This document shows, piece after piece, positions 14,501 to 25,349 of a stretch of DNA of 64,000 nt; position 1 is the stretch's first letter, and each line of letters begins with the position of its first letter. The position numbers and the translations under genes are program-made. This DNA comes from Acanthaster planci (lineage: Eukaryota; Echinodermata; Asteroidea; Valvatida; Acanthasteridae). The notes below the pieces were generated by a model. It was not told where the DNA came from. It saw only the letters and a list, made by a program, of their open reading frames with translations, and searched no databases. The stretch covers positions 1,510,505-1,574,504 of the forward strand of contig NW_019091397.1 of assembly GCF_001949145.1 (NCBI RefSeq). Direction: 5' to 3'.

Positions 14501-17500
14501 AAAGAATCTGCCAATGTCTACAAACCTTGAAAAATGAGAAGTAAACTACAATCAGTTTAGTAGCAAGGTCTGGCTCATCGTGGCTCAAGATCAGCTGGTT
14601 CAGGAAACAGATGGCGTAGTATCTGGCAAGAACAAAGGGTACAAGTACGGCATAACAAGCATGAGGAGTCATAATTACAGTTTTGCTTGAAATATCATTT
14701 ATTTAACCACGTAAACCTATAACTATGGGTAAATCCACAAATACATCTCCTTTTAGATCCATAAATAACTCCATGTTTTAATAACAGAATCCTCACAGAG
14801 ACTAATACGGAAAAATTCTGGTGAATGTTCTCCATCCAGACGAAACAAGAGAGAAGTGAAAACATTGAAATCTGCAGAAGTCTTCAGAGCACATAGATTG
14901 CGGCAAGAAAATTTGAAGCAGCAAAAAACATTGTACTACATTTATCATAGGTGATTATGAACATGGTAAAATTAGAAGTGGGGAGCGTTGAGGTGAACCA
15001 AGGTGACATTGCATATTTGTACCTACGCTGAGAAGAGATGTAATTCAAGTGTCTCGCTTACTGTGCTTTGGAGCTGACATTGGCTCTGTAAAGCAGTGAC
15101 TCTACTTCACTGACTACAACACCTTTCATGTTGATGTGCACCTCAACTGTCGTCCAAAAAAAAAAGGAAAACAATATTTCATTTTCATAAATTCATTAAC
15201 TTTGGTGGCTGCGAGGATAGGAGTGTCCATTTTGTCGAAGCGATGCCTGGAGTTCATTAAAACCAACTGAAAAAATTTAAATTTAAGGCTCCTAGATGCA
15301 ATCGGAAGGGGGGCTGTCACAAACCTTGGGGTTGAGCCTGCAAAGAAGAGGCAGGCCGTGGGATATTTTTTAACTGGGCTCGTGCATGTGCTCGGCACAC
15401 ACAAAGGGCCGTGCATCCAAACAGAAATTATTTTAACAAATATTTTAAATTAATGTTTCAGCTTGAAATCTGTAGGAGTTCTCTTGCCGTCATCAGGATC
15501 AATCAGTGGACTGAAAGGGGGGTGAGGTCGGTGAATTTGGTCTTGGTGCTATGTTCAGCTCCAACATGTCTACATTGACGGTTGATCATCATGTAAACAG
15601 TTTGATGCATAGGCCTTAGAAATCCGTCTCAGTCACAGGTGCCAAAATGAAGGTTCTCAAAATTTGAAAAAGCCAATTGACAGGCATTTAAAAGCAGGAT
15701 TTCAGAGTCCATAATTTCCGGATTTAACGAGGTAATCAGTTGTTATCTTGCTGTCTCAAATCATGGGCAATAATCTGCCTCTACACCAATTTTCAGAATT
15801 CCAGCTGTATTGGAAAAGAGTATTTAGGCCTTCAATGATACTACAGATGAGCAATTCATGGGATTGCCAAAATGTGGCACTGCACCCAGACTTTCAAAGG
15901 CGATAACAAGAAAACTGTTACAAATACCACACTGAAACTTCATTTTGCTCCATTGGGTATGTGAAGGTATTTTTAGAATTTTTCAGGCTAAGTTGAGTCA
16001 CATGGGAGGGTGTTCGGATTGGCAAGGAATGATCCCATGCAAAAGCACACCATTTCTTGTTCCTACAAAGAGTGAATAATCTATCAACACTCTAAGTGAT
16101 ATAGTTTCCATCCATAAGGCCTGTGTTCATGGTGTCCGTGCACGCTAACAAGCCGCTTTCAGTGAGTTCATGTAGAGTGCCGTATCCTGTCACTGCTACT
16201 GTCCAAATAAACAGCAGCACGCAAGGCTAACCTGTCACTCACCTAGCTTTTGCAAGAGGTGAACAGCTCGGGCAGCAATCTTGTAGTCTGGATCTCCAAT
16301 CTTGTTGACCAGTAACGTCAACAGCGCCTTGACAAGTGAGAAAGACAAGCACAGTCTACATTGTTGCCAGAACGCGGCAGAATTTTACACTTCTGTTTAA
16401 AGTTAAGTTACGGTGTAATCTGCATGGTATCCGTGTGAACTTCCAGCAACGGTAACTTTTTGCAATTTAAAAGTGTATGGTACATTCCAGTAATTTTCTG
16501 CATATACACAATGAACATACGTGTAAATTTTATCAGTGAAAATAAAAACAACACAATGATATTCAACAGGTAATGGGTACAAATGCCTGTACAGTCTACA
16601 AGTGTAAAGAAAAATGGATTTGGGAATTTTTTCAACGTGTATGTTCAAGATAAGCCCATTTGGTAGCTGTTGTTGTGCAGAGTTAAAAATCTCCACCGGT
16701 AAGAAAGATTCGTTCAAGTCATTCGATATTTGTGTTGAGACTAGGTAAGGTCTTTTGTCAGAAAAGATAGTAAAGCTTCTAGGAACTTCATGGGTTTGTA
16801 AACTCAATCTCAATTCACAGGAGACTCTTCACCTTCTCTTGCTCTGGTTTGTGACTCAGTAACTCATGGCTTGTACTCATAGCTTTCTGCTTCACGGCCG
16901 GTATGGTGTCATGCGAGAGTTTCTGAAAACGGTAATGGAAACACAAACATTAAACAAAATTGCAAACATTAAACAAAACCCTTGCATTTCTGAATTGAGT
17001 TAACAAAAAGCTTTCTTGCCACTGTGGATTTTTGAAATTAATGAGCAATAACCTCAAATGTGAAACATAATTTTGAGAACTATACCGTGAATACGTTTTT
17101 CAGATTGCAGATTCTGTGACATATTAGGGAATGCTGTGTATCTTCCAAGAATCATTAGTCAACTAGCAGTCAGATGAAAAACTGTAAATCACTGCACTTA
17201 AATGACAATAACACAAAAACAACAGGCATAATCACCTGAAGTGTTGTGACAAACTCCAGGTACTTCTGCTTAAGTTGATCTTCATAATACCATAAAAGCA
17301 GTCTTTTATTTCGCTCTTCACGCTTTCCTTTGCTTAAGTCATTCAGTAGTGTAAATGGATGCTGAAACAAAAACATTCGCAAAGGTTCAGTCAGTGGGTT
17401 TATACACGTATTTAAAAATGTACTTGACTGGAGAAGTGTGCGATAATCTGAAATTTGTCTTAAGCATAATGGAACACTTTGAACACATGTTTCACCATCA

Positions 17501-20500
17501 GGTTTTATTGCATATAATAGTTAATAGTAATTGTGAATTGAAAAAGGGATGAACAAACTTTTTGGCAAGCATTTTGCTTAAAGAGTCTGTAAATGCAAAC
17601 CCATTTCAAGATATTGGTAACATAAGTTTAAAAAATGCCAACCTTTGTAGGAAATTCACTTTATTTCTACAGACTTTTCAATATTTCAGCTGTGGGCAAA
17701 CTCTGTTTTTCCACGTCTTATCCACTACAGCAGAAATTAATTTCCAAACATGCCAAAATAAACATTCCAAAATTTTCTGCATGGGCAAAGCAACCAAATG
17801 ACAATTCTGTATACTCCTATGTACAAGTAACAAATTTGTTTGAAAGCTATGCTCTGTCTTGAAGGAAAATGTCACTATGAAACTTTTGAAAGATCAAAGT
17901 GAGATTTTATTTGATTTCTCCTGTTAATGTGAAGCACCTATTTAAGACAAGTTGAAAGACAAGTGTTTTCTCCCAAGCCTTCAGTAATGCCTGAGTTTGT
18001 CAAAACTTCTTGTTCAAATGTTCACTCTACCTGGGAGAAGAGTCGGAGTTTCCGTCTCTCCGGCAACAGCTCTTGGAGGAAGAGCTGCTTGAGGGCGTCC
18101 ATGGCAACCAGCGCCTCCCGCCTGCCTTTCTTCTTCACCATGGTCAGGAGGCTATCCAGGGCCACCGGAGTGTGAACAGGGGCCGTCTGCACCTGGAGGG
18201 TCAAGGCCGCAACTTTGTCAGTCAGCACGCCAGAGGAGACGACGGTCTGCATCCACTGTGCCTTGGTACTGGCATCGCTTTTCTTCCCTTACGGGTTGAA
18301 AAATGAAAGCAAACAGCAGCAAAATAATGTCAAAATTAGAGTCATTAGGCCACAAAAAAAGATGTCTCTAGACAGCACAAGTGTTACTGTAGACCTGCGC
18401 ATCGGCACAGTTTCTGTTTTTCTTCCTTTACCTTTTTGTTCAATTAGGACTAAACATCAGTTGGACTCCCAGCCTCCACTGTAAACTAGGGGGCAGACCC
18501 CTCTCCTGAATCTCAACCATTGATCAGTAGACCACCATACATTGTAGAATCATGCATATTTCGTTTCTCCTCTTGGTATAACAAAATACTTGAATATATT
18601 CAATCGAATGGATGGTCGAATATTAGTCAAACTGAATCAATTGTTGAAAACAACCTACATGTACTCACTTGATATATAAAGCTGGATTTCATTGGCATAC
18701 AATCTGCCAGCGAGCCCCTTAAATGCAGCAACAGTGCTACCATCAGACATTTCAAACTTCTTAGGATCTGACTGGAACTGAATCAAAAATAAACACCCAA
18801 AGGATAAATGCAAACTGCCAAAGTTACATGTGTGTCAATGTCAATTCAGGTATACTCTTGGAGGCAAAAAGTAAAGTTGCCAAAATGATTTCCCCAAGAT
18901 ATGCAAACCTATTCTAAAAACATCCTGCATACTCAGATATTGACATACATCAATACAAAATGAGCAAGTCAGAATCAGTATGTTCATCGCTGCTCTCTCT
19001 GTGAAGTTTTCACTCCATGCACAGTAAATGTATGCTGTTGAGCTTGATCAGAAGATGCCACAGTATATGTACATGTACCAAATGACTACACGGTTCCCCC
19101 ACCATTACTGTAGGCAAGTGTATGGTATCAATCATATGATGTACGTGTGCATCATACAAGTACATGTGTACGTTGTAAGTGACAGTGGGGCAGGGACTGG
19201 TTTTACCATAAATTACCCTCAGGTCTTAATCAAATGGCATACTGGCGACTACAAGTGCCATATACAGTTGCCCTTATTGTGTCGATCCAGCAATGGATGC
19301 TGGCTCTGTATTTTTCCATACTTTTCATAGGTGTAAAACTTCATACTACATGTCAAAACTATGTGTGGTGCCACAGTCTTTGCCTACACCAATGGTAGAT
19401 ATACAATGTATGTACATGTACGTCAGGGTACGTGGGTCAGTGACAGCACTCCAAGTTTGCCCTAAGAAGGACCAACAGAAGGCACAATTTTCATAGCAAA
19501 AGTGGCTACTTTGGTGCAAACTACACTTCACTGGTTCACAAACGTACAAGTACTATATGCACGTTATACCAGCTGGAGAATGCACTAGACTGGTCCTGAT
19601 TCCGTTCATGTGCCTCTGTTTATGGACAATCATGCAGCAGAAAGCAGCCTTCAAGAAAGGATATTTCATAGGCGATGACTGGAACAGGCTTCCAGAGCTA
19701 CGGCTATGTATGTCTCCCATCAGCGTGTCTCCAAATATTTCCAATGGAGCAAAGACCTAGGTCTACAGCAGCTCTAGACAACACATTGGGGCACAGCTGT
19801 TGAACACTTCCTACCAACGCTGCTCTTTTCATTGAATGAGGGGGTGCTTCTGCTCAAGCCAACAATATAAAAATCTGGCTGTATCCACATTACGTGGCTG
19901 CAGCTGCAAGTAACACACTCTCATGCAAACTGCTTACTGGCAGCCTCCAGTATTTTCCATAGACCTGTATTTTTTCCGGTCATACCACAGCAGTTTGGTT
20001 GCAGCCTTCTTTAAAGGTAGTCCATCATTTGTCACTTATGCATTTTTAAGGGTGAAGAACAAACCTAATGAAGTTTCAGCCCAGTGAATACGGTATATTC
20101 TCAGAAAAACTTTATTCTAGGATTTTGATTTCAGATAAAAAGTTGCTGAGTCGTGTCTTGCATTGTGCCTGAATTTAGCTCCTGGGACACGTTCCCACGT
20201 TCAGTGGAATGCAGCTACGCAATGTCACAAACTGAACCAATGAATTATAATATAACTGCATGCAAGTATGTTGGGTCAACCCTTGCGTGCACATGAATTT
20301 TCAAAAACTGCATGGTTCAGACGCATCACTGGAAATGGCCTTCTATCATTGTTTTCTTCTAAATGACAGCTTGCCAGAAAGAATCATTTCAAAGGGTGTT
20401 TAGTCCCATAATCATTTTAAAACCAAGTATTCTTTTCAACAAAAATTTTGTCACGTGGTGCCACTCCGTGGAACTTGTATGTATTTGGTTTTTGTTAAAG

Positions 20501-23500
20501 CCTTGAATAGACTGATCTGCCTTAACTGCAGTGGCACCACACTCAAGTACACATACATTTGGCAAGTCACAGCAACAGCATCTTATTGTCCAGAAGCGTT
20601 GTGCCATCCAATGATGGCTTCTAATTCTGGTCGTCGAATTACACTAAGGAACAAAGTTGTCCTATTAAAAGGCAACTGCTGTTTCTGTTGAGGCGAGCAG
20701 ACAACATCCCCTTGAGACATAAAGTTCATGCCCTGTACATGTATCATACCTCTCGATAATAACACAGCCCTTCCGCCTCAAACAGCAGTTGCTTCCGGGG
20801 TGTGTAATCTTCTAGGAGCTTCTGTGCGGAGACCTCCTTCTTGGGACCCAGATGGATGTGGCTCCCTGACGACGTGCTTGATGAGACTTCTGCATGCTGC
20901 ACTGCTGTTTCTGTCACATCTTGCAGTTTCTTCCCCGGAGCTTTGCCGTCGGGCGAACCGCTCGCTCCTTTCCTAGCTTTCTTGCTGCCTTGAGCTTTTG
21001 CTGGTTTCGTCTCGTCCTGGGAAGCATCTTTGACGGGCACGTCGGGATCCAATTTTAATCTCTGCTTCTTCTGTGCCTTGTTCTGCTTCTTGGCTGGCTT
21101 CTCTTTACCGTCAACATCTTCCACTGCAAATGATTTGCTGCTTTGACGAAAACAGAAGCCCACAGCTGAAGAACTGTGGCAATACAACGTAATGACTAGT
21201 ACAAGTAGTTTCTTCCCTGGAATGTGCTCTTCCAAGGCATTTATTTCAATGTACATAGACTCCTTGTAGGGGGGGTTAAGTAAGTTTGAAGTGCTTGTTT
21301 GTTAAGATACTATGTCAAATTGTAGCAGCACATGACAGTTGTGCAAATGACAAGCAATTTAACTGCACAATCACATGGACTACCCCTCGTGTAGAATCAA
21401 AAGCAAGGCGATTCCTGTGAAATTGTTCAACAAACTCCTCTTGTGTGGGAAGGAAGATGAACATGGGACAAATAAACAGATTACCCTTCTTGCGCTCTGA
21501 TGGTTAGCTCTAAAACTATGGATCTCTCCTCTATTGTCCAAATGAAAACTTTTCAAAACAGTCAGGCTCTGTCCACTTCTGAGCATTCGATATAGCCCAA
21601 ATTGGCAATGCATCATGTGAATAAAGCCTATGTTTCAGTCTACCAGCCACTGCAAGATCCAACAGTGACACTGTTCAAACGGGACTACATGTACATGTAC
21701 AAAATAGCTCCCACTGACTCAGACTTGGCACTTGCGTGTACATGGGTGTACGTATGTGTGGGTAAATGTGCATGCTGGCTGCCTATACCAACCTTCCAAC
21801 TTGCCCAGTACAAGATCCCACAGATCTGTTCAACTGTTATACCTTGCTGCTATCAGAATCAACTTACTCTGCTGACACATTTTTGAAGCCCAGATTTTGG
21901 ATGTAGTCCCTCAGCTCTTGGGGATCAACGTCAGCTTCTTTCTCCTCCCCTTGATGAGCAACTTCCTCCTCGCCAGAGTCTGAAATGTCTCCAATCAACC
22001 TTAAGTCTTCCTGCAACAGTTTTGGTGGGATAAAATGGGGGCTGTCATACGCCATGAGTAGGAGAAATAGCACACGCACACCTACAAGTTCCATTCGACG
22101 ACAAGAAAGTGAAAGGCACAATGTAATACCGTTTTTCAGTCATGGAGGATAATTTCCCAGAAGATTCAAAACACAGTCAATGGTTACACAAACCAACTGC
22201 CAAAGTTCAGTAAGAATTCCATACACTGTACATGCCGCTTGACACTCCATGCAAGTGGGACTCATCTGAAAACGTGTAGGCCTTGGCCAACGTCAATATT
22301 TATACTGCTAAATTTGACTTTGGGGGATATTTTACAGCAGTTGTACATGTATTGTGAACCTGACAACCCTGACATGCCCAAATAATGTTATTTCGGAGGG
22401 GGGGGAGAATGTGAAGAATAAAATGATATTGACACTACTGTACCCCGGACAGTGTCTTTTTTAACGTTGAAAAAAAAATGGACTTCTGTCAACGTGAAGC
22501 TCACTAAATTTCCTGCGCAAGGAAAACAACGTCATGTGCAGCACTGTCGTAAGGATGGAAAATGAACCCCAAGTATTTGCAATACCTTGAATTCGATTGA
22601 ATATCCGAATATTCAGTTATTCCGACTGGCACATTGTTGAGGAACAAACCATGTACAAAATCAGTTGCAATAATGCACACAGTTGTACATTATAATTACT
22701 ATAATAGCTTTTCACGTCTGGAAAAATCTCCAGCCAGGATTTGGCAAGATTTAAGAGACAAATAATACTTCTTTTCCTGTTGAAAGTATATTCCTTTTAA
22801 GTTTTTTAAGGAATAATGTAGGGCCTACCTTTTGAATCATTATAAGGTTTCTGTCGCTTTTCATTTGAATACATGTATGCTTAGAACACGCCTCCAATTT
22901 TTCTCATTTAAAACAAAAGAAAACTCTTCCTCCTTTTCATTCAAATATTTCAATTCAAAAAATAATATTCGAATATTCGATAATCAATCGAATATTCAAT
23001 AATCGATCAAATATTTGGTTATTAAAATATTCGGCACAGCCTTAATGTTTTTGTGTCACTTTTACACTCCATCTCTTTTAGCGATGTGCATCTTGAATGT
23101 CAAATGGCTACTTAATCAACCTCACTAGTTCCACATTGAATATCGAACGTCAAACGAGGAATAAGAAGGCCTATTTTTCACACCAGTCATGCCGGTGTCA
23201 ATGTTGCAGCAAATGAGCAATTTCAAAAGAAAAGTGATCAGGTTGTTACATCCCAACTATAACGTCTGTCCCAACTATAGTTGGAACAATCCCAACTGTA
23301 GAGCTGCAGTTGGGCTGGCCCAACTATTGCTGACCAATTTCTATGGAAATTTTCTCAACCTTATCCAAGTTTATGCATCTTATACTTGACACAATTCATC
23401 TAAAATATGGAACTTCATCTATCATGTCAATGATATGACACTGTAATAAACAATAAATATGACTTTGGCACATGTTGGACACATGTACGTTGAACTGGAC

Positions 23501-24999
23501 CTCTGTGCTGCAGATGGGCCGGCCGGAATAATTGCAGAATACCTGCCACTTTAAAAAAACGACCCCTGGAATGACTGGTTACGTGGGTACAAGGTGAAAA
23601 TCCCTCGAGAAGAGTGTGGCACTTTGACCTGTACCTGGCTATGAGGTTGATCGTGTGGGATGGGTATTCTGTAATTGAGCTGGCCGGCCCAACTATAGTT
23701 TGGACGGTCCAAACTATAGTTGGGACTGATGATATGGCAACTGGTCACTTCGGCACCCACCAACTCGGCACCTTGCCAGCTCGGCACCCACCAACTCGGC
23801 ACCTGTACAAAAACCAACTCGGTACATGTACCTTGCCAACACGACACCTCTCAAACTTGGCACCTACATGTTCACGGACGGAATGTACGCGATACGAGAT
23901 AGAGTAAGACTAAGAGAAATAGGTACAGGAACATCGTACTAACCAACCAACCAACCCACTGTTTGGAGATTTTATTTTTATATTAATGGGATCTACACCT
24001 CCCAGTCTTTTGACAAGAAAAGTTCAAGAAAAGTTTCTAAAATAGCTGTTTTCTCAAATAAGTCTCTTTTTTTTTTTCGAGTGGGTGCCTAGTCCACCAT
24101 TGTCTTAGCTCTCCCGGTTAATATAACTGGCAGAGCCCAGCCGGCATGGATCACCCTGCCTGCCCATAAGCTGTGGCCAGTCGCTAGCGTTGTATGCACA
24201 GTGGGCTGGGCTGTGTAGTCACAGACTAATAGGAGTACATGTATTTTAGTCGGGCCTATGCTAGTACTAGTAGCCGCTCGGCTTGTGGGTTAGGTCAGGT
24301 CTGCCAGGACCGGGGACACAGGGGCAACTTCGATAACGAGCTTTCACAGAATTGCCAAGATAAAGCAAGGGTTATTTTTCTCTTTTTAAAATTAAAATCG
24401 GACTTTAATTTAAAAAATGGGTTTCCTTCAATCTTCCCTTTTACATAAGAAACTTGTTTCTTTATGAATTTCTCTGTTGAATTGGGTTACCATAATCCAT
24501 GCAGATTACCCAATCTCCAAATCAAGCAAAATTACATAAGCACATGTACGGAATTAGAACCAATTGGTTCGATTCGAGTGTCGAGTCGGTCAGGTGCCGA
24601 GTTGGACAACGCAGACTGGAGGCAAAATTTGAGGTGCTGAGTTGGCTAGGTGCTGACTGGGTGTCGAGTTGACGAGGTGCCAAGATGACGAGGTGCCAAG
24701 TTGACGAGGTGCCAAGTTGGTAGGTGCGGAAGTGACCGACATTCGCTGATATCACTGACACTGGTTGTGTAACGTGTCGTTAGTCATGTTTTGTTTGTTA
24801 GTAAGGGCGTTGCAAGGTGATGACCAAACTGGAGCATGTTAAGATGAACTGATCTTAGGCCTACCTCAGTTCCACCAATGGGTTCGATGTCGTGCAAGGT
24901 AAGTTTACTCAACTGCTTTGGTGTCTTTTTAATATTAAATTTGACTGATTTCTTCTTCGTTTTAAGAAGAGCACGTTTTTCGTGCATGGTGGGTTCCAT
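1814..24999 (-). CDS. CEBPZ: CEBPZ (CCAAT/enhancer-binding protein zeta; Noc1/Mak21), complete, 24 exons
   Basis: A nucleolar protein of the Noc1/Mak21 family, needed for 60S ribosome assembly and also described as a CCAAT-binding coactivator. Exons in transcript order: 24865-24999, 21868-22010, 20750-21140, 18669-18777, 18031-18287, 17236-17361, 16833-16922, 16243-16327, 15062-15146, 14526-14622, 14100-14184, 13300-13414, 12575-12716, 12110-12238, 11506-11644, 10809-10891, 9332-9488, 8390-8522, 7161-7306, 6703-6763, 5650-5858, 4694-4917, 3388-3469, 1814-2013. All junctions are GT-AG with matching phase. The sum is 3,423 nt, or 1,140 residues plus stop; human CEBPZ is about 1,050. The start is the first ATG in exon 1. 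An upstream in-frame GTG is not a likely start. Family landmarks include QAMFLNLLYQSL, PPFVCGALFLVSEI and MRFLDRFVYRNP. The acceptor of exon 3 is weak, so that boundary is the least certain. Confidence 0.95.
2640..2805. repeat. 54-bp minisatellite
   Basis: Two nearly identical 54-bp units (2,666-2,719 and 2,720-2,773) with core AAAATCCAAATTTGTGCC are flanked by partial copies on both sides and a diverged unit near 2,860-2,900. Unit length is divisible by 3, so frames stay open through it on both strands, but no gene is implied. It lies in the last CEBPZ intron. Confidence 0.8.
4455..4600 (-). repeat. tRNA-derived SINE copy, reverse orientation
   Basis: GGTTTGATTCC on the minus strand (4,558-4,568) is the B-box, one base off that of the copy at 205-377. 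The 3' module GGGTTTTCCTC is also shared. It lies in an intron of CEBPZ. Confidence 0.7.
7994..8119. repeat. Dispersed repeat, family A, copy 1
   Basis: The reverse complement of this block matches 27,158-27,280: TGTGTGGACTT, AGTCCAC and GTTTTCCCCT recur in the same order over about 120 bp. No coding potential is seen. Confidence 0.65.
9332..12716 (-). CDS. CEBPZ: CEBPZ exons 13-17: CBF/Mak21 domain
   Basis: Residues about 573-789, the CCAAT-binding-factor (CBF/Mak21) domain that defines the family. Exon 13 begins the domain with QTISDRFYSALYSKLLD. Exon 14 holds the FVKRLLQI and FVCGALFLVSEI blocks. Exon 15 is an acidic insert (EEHFVDIDDEED) followed by SSWVHH. Exon 16 carries YDPINRNPQFCGAE, and exon 17 carries HPTVALFAQTIREG then DFTQMRFLDRFVYRNPK. 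These are the most conserved motifs from yeast Mak21 to human, so identification does not rest on a single block. Confidence 0.95.
13300..18777 (-). CDS. CEBPZ: CEBPZ exons 4-12: conserved helical repeat core
   Basis: Residues about 224-573. This is an all-helical, HEAT-like scaffold found in Noc1/Mak21 proteins. Recognisable conserved blocks are LLPERRKLRLFSQ (exon 5), RLLLWYYEDQLK (exon 6), LLVNKIGDPDYKIA (exon 8), NMKGVVVSEVE (exon 9), QYYAICFLNQLILSHDEP (exons 9-10) and VLTGVNRAYPFS (exon 11). These align collinearly with vertebrate CEBPZ with no gaps at exon junctions, which supports every junction here. Introns are 240-1,700 bp of AT-rich sequence with no other gene. The intron at 18,778-20,749 contains fragments of two inverted-repeat families. 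Confidence 0.93.
19687..19797. repeat. Dispersed inverted-repeat element, family B, copy 1
   Basis: GGCTTCCAGAGCTACGGCTA at one end and AGCTCTAGACAACA at the other. The reverse complement of 63,120-63,231 gives the same blocks in the same order, including TTTCCAATGGA and GACCTAG. Ends resemble imperfect terminal inverted repeats, as in a MITE. Confidence 0.6.
20013..20050. repeat. Half copy of a short inverted-repeat element, family C
   Basis: AAAGGTAGTCCATCATTTGTC resembles the left end of the full element at 60,662-60,741 (AAGGTACAGTCCGTTATTTG). Confidence 0.4.
20750..24999 (-). CDS. CEBPZ: CEBPZ exons 1-3: N-terminal region
   Basis: Residues 1-223. Exon 1 is Lys-rich and ends in IEPIGGTE, matching the short conserved GGT motif near the N-terminus of vertebrate CEBPZ. 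Exon 2 has an acidic stretch and then DPQELRDYIQNLGF, the counterpart of the vertebrate ELEAFIQNL helix. Exon 3 is a long low-complexity, Lys/Gln-rich, probably nucleolar-targeting linker. It ends in LLFEAEGLCYYRE, which corresponds to the conserved LLLRPGGKWYDLE region. The 2.9-kb intron 1 (22,011-24,864) carries the two foldback elements listed separately. Confidence 0.85.
23251..23726. mobile_element. MITE-like element with palindromic ends
   Basis: The left end TCCCAACTATAACGTCTGTC and the right end, read inverted, TCCCAACTATAGTTTGGACC, share a core. Internal CCCAACTATAGTTGG palindromes recur at 23,271 and beyond. It lies in intron 1 of CEBPZ. Confidence 0.65.
23727..24765. mobile_element. 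Foldback-type element with tandem-repeat inverted arms
   Basis: The left arm (23,727-23,905) repeats ACTCGGCACC-type units. The right arm (24,560-24,765) has the complementary GGTGCCGAGTT / GGTGCCAAGTT units. Both arms end in a GGTCACTT(C)-type block. The 650-bp centre has no transposase ORF. Foldback elements with tandemly repeated terminal inverted repeats (TU family) are known from sea urchins. It abuts the MITE at 23,251-23,726. Confidence 0.7.
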
Positions 25000-25349
25000 G
25001 TTGATAGCGCCCCCAACGTTCAACGAGATCACTCGCGAATAAAGTTTAAACCCAGACGTCTCACGCTATGAACACGCTGAATATCACAAAGGAATGTGAC
25101 TATAATAGACCTTTGCCAACATCCAACATCATGTACTGTATGTACTGTACATCATAATTACAATTTACATATCATACATGTACATGTAGGCCCAACCAGC
25201 TGCAGTTGCACGATGTTACACTCGCTGTGTTTCTGTTTTTCCTTGCTCTATGAATGATATTAGCTTGACAAGTTATAGTGCCTTTGCATGTTGGTTAACT
25301 GAGTTTTTTATGCACTAGTGTTTACCACGTTTTCAAAGTAGGGCCTGCA
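25000..25349. promoter_or_regulatory. Head-to-head intergenic region, probable bidirectional promoter of CEBPZ and DRAP1
   Basis: Only 350 bp separate the CEBPZ ATG (minus) from the DRAP1 ATG (plus). Both 5' UTRs and both core promoters must fit here, unless non-coding first exons lie further away. I see no clear TATA box placed for either gene. A TACATGTACATGTA palindrome lies in the middle near 25,175-25,190. Short head-to-head spacing is typical of housekeeping gene pairs. Confidence 0.7.

Noticed and set aside
16403-16813. 136-codon minus-strand frame
   Set aside because: It covers the intron between CEBPZ exons 7 and 8 and has no splice fit.
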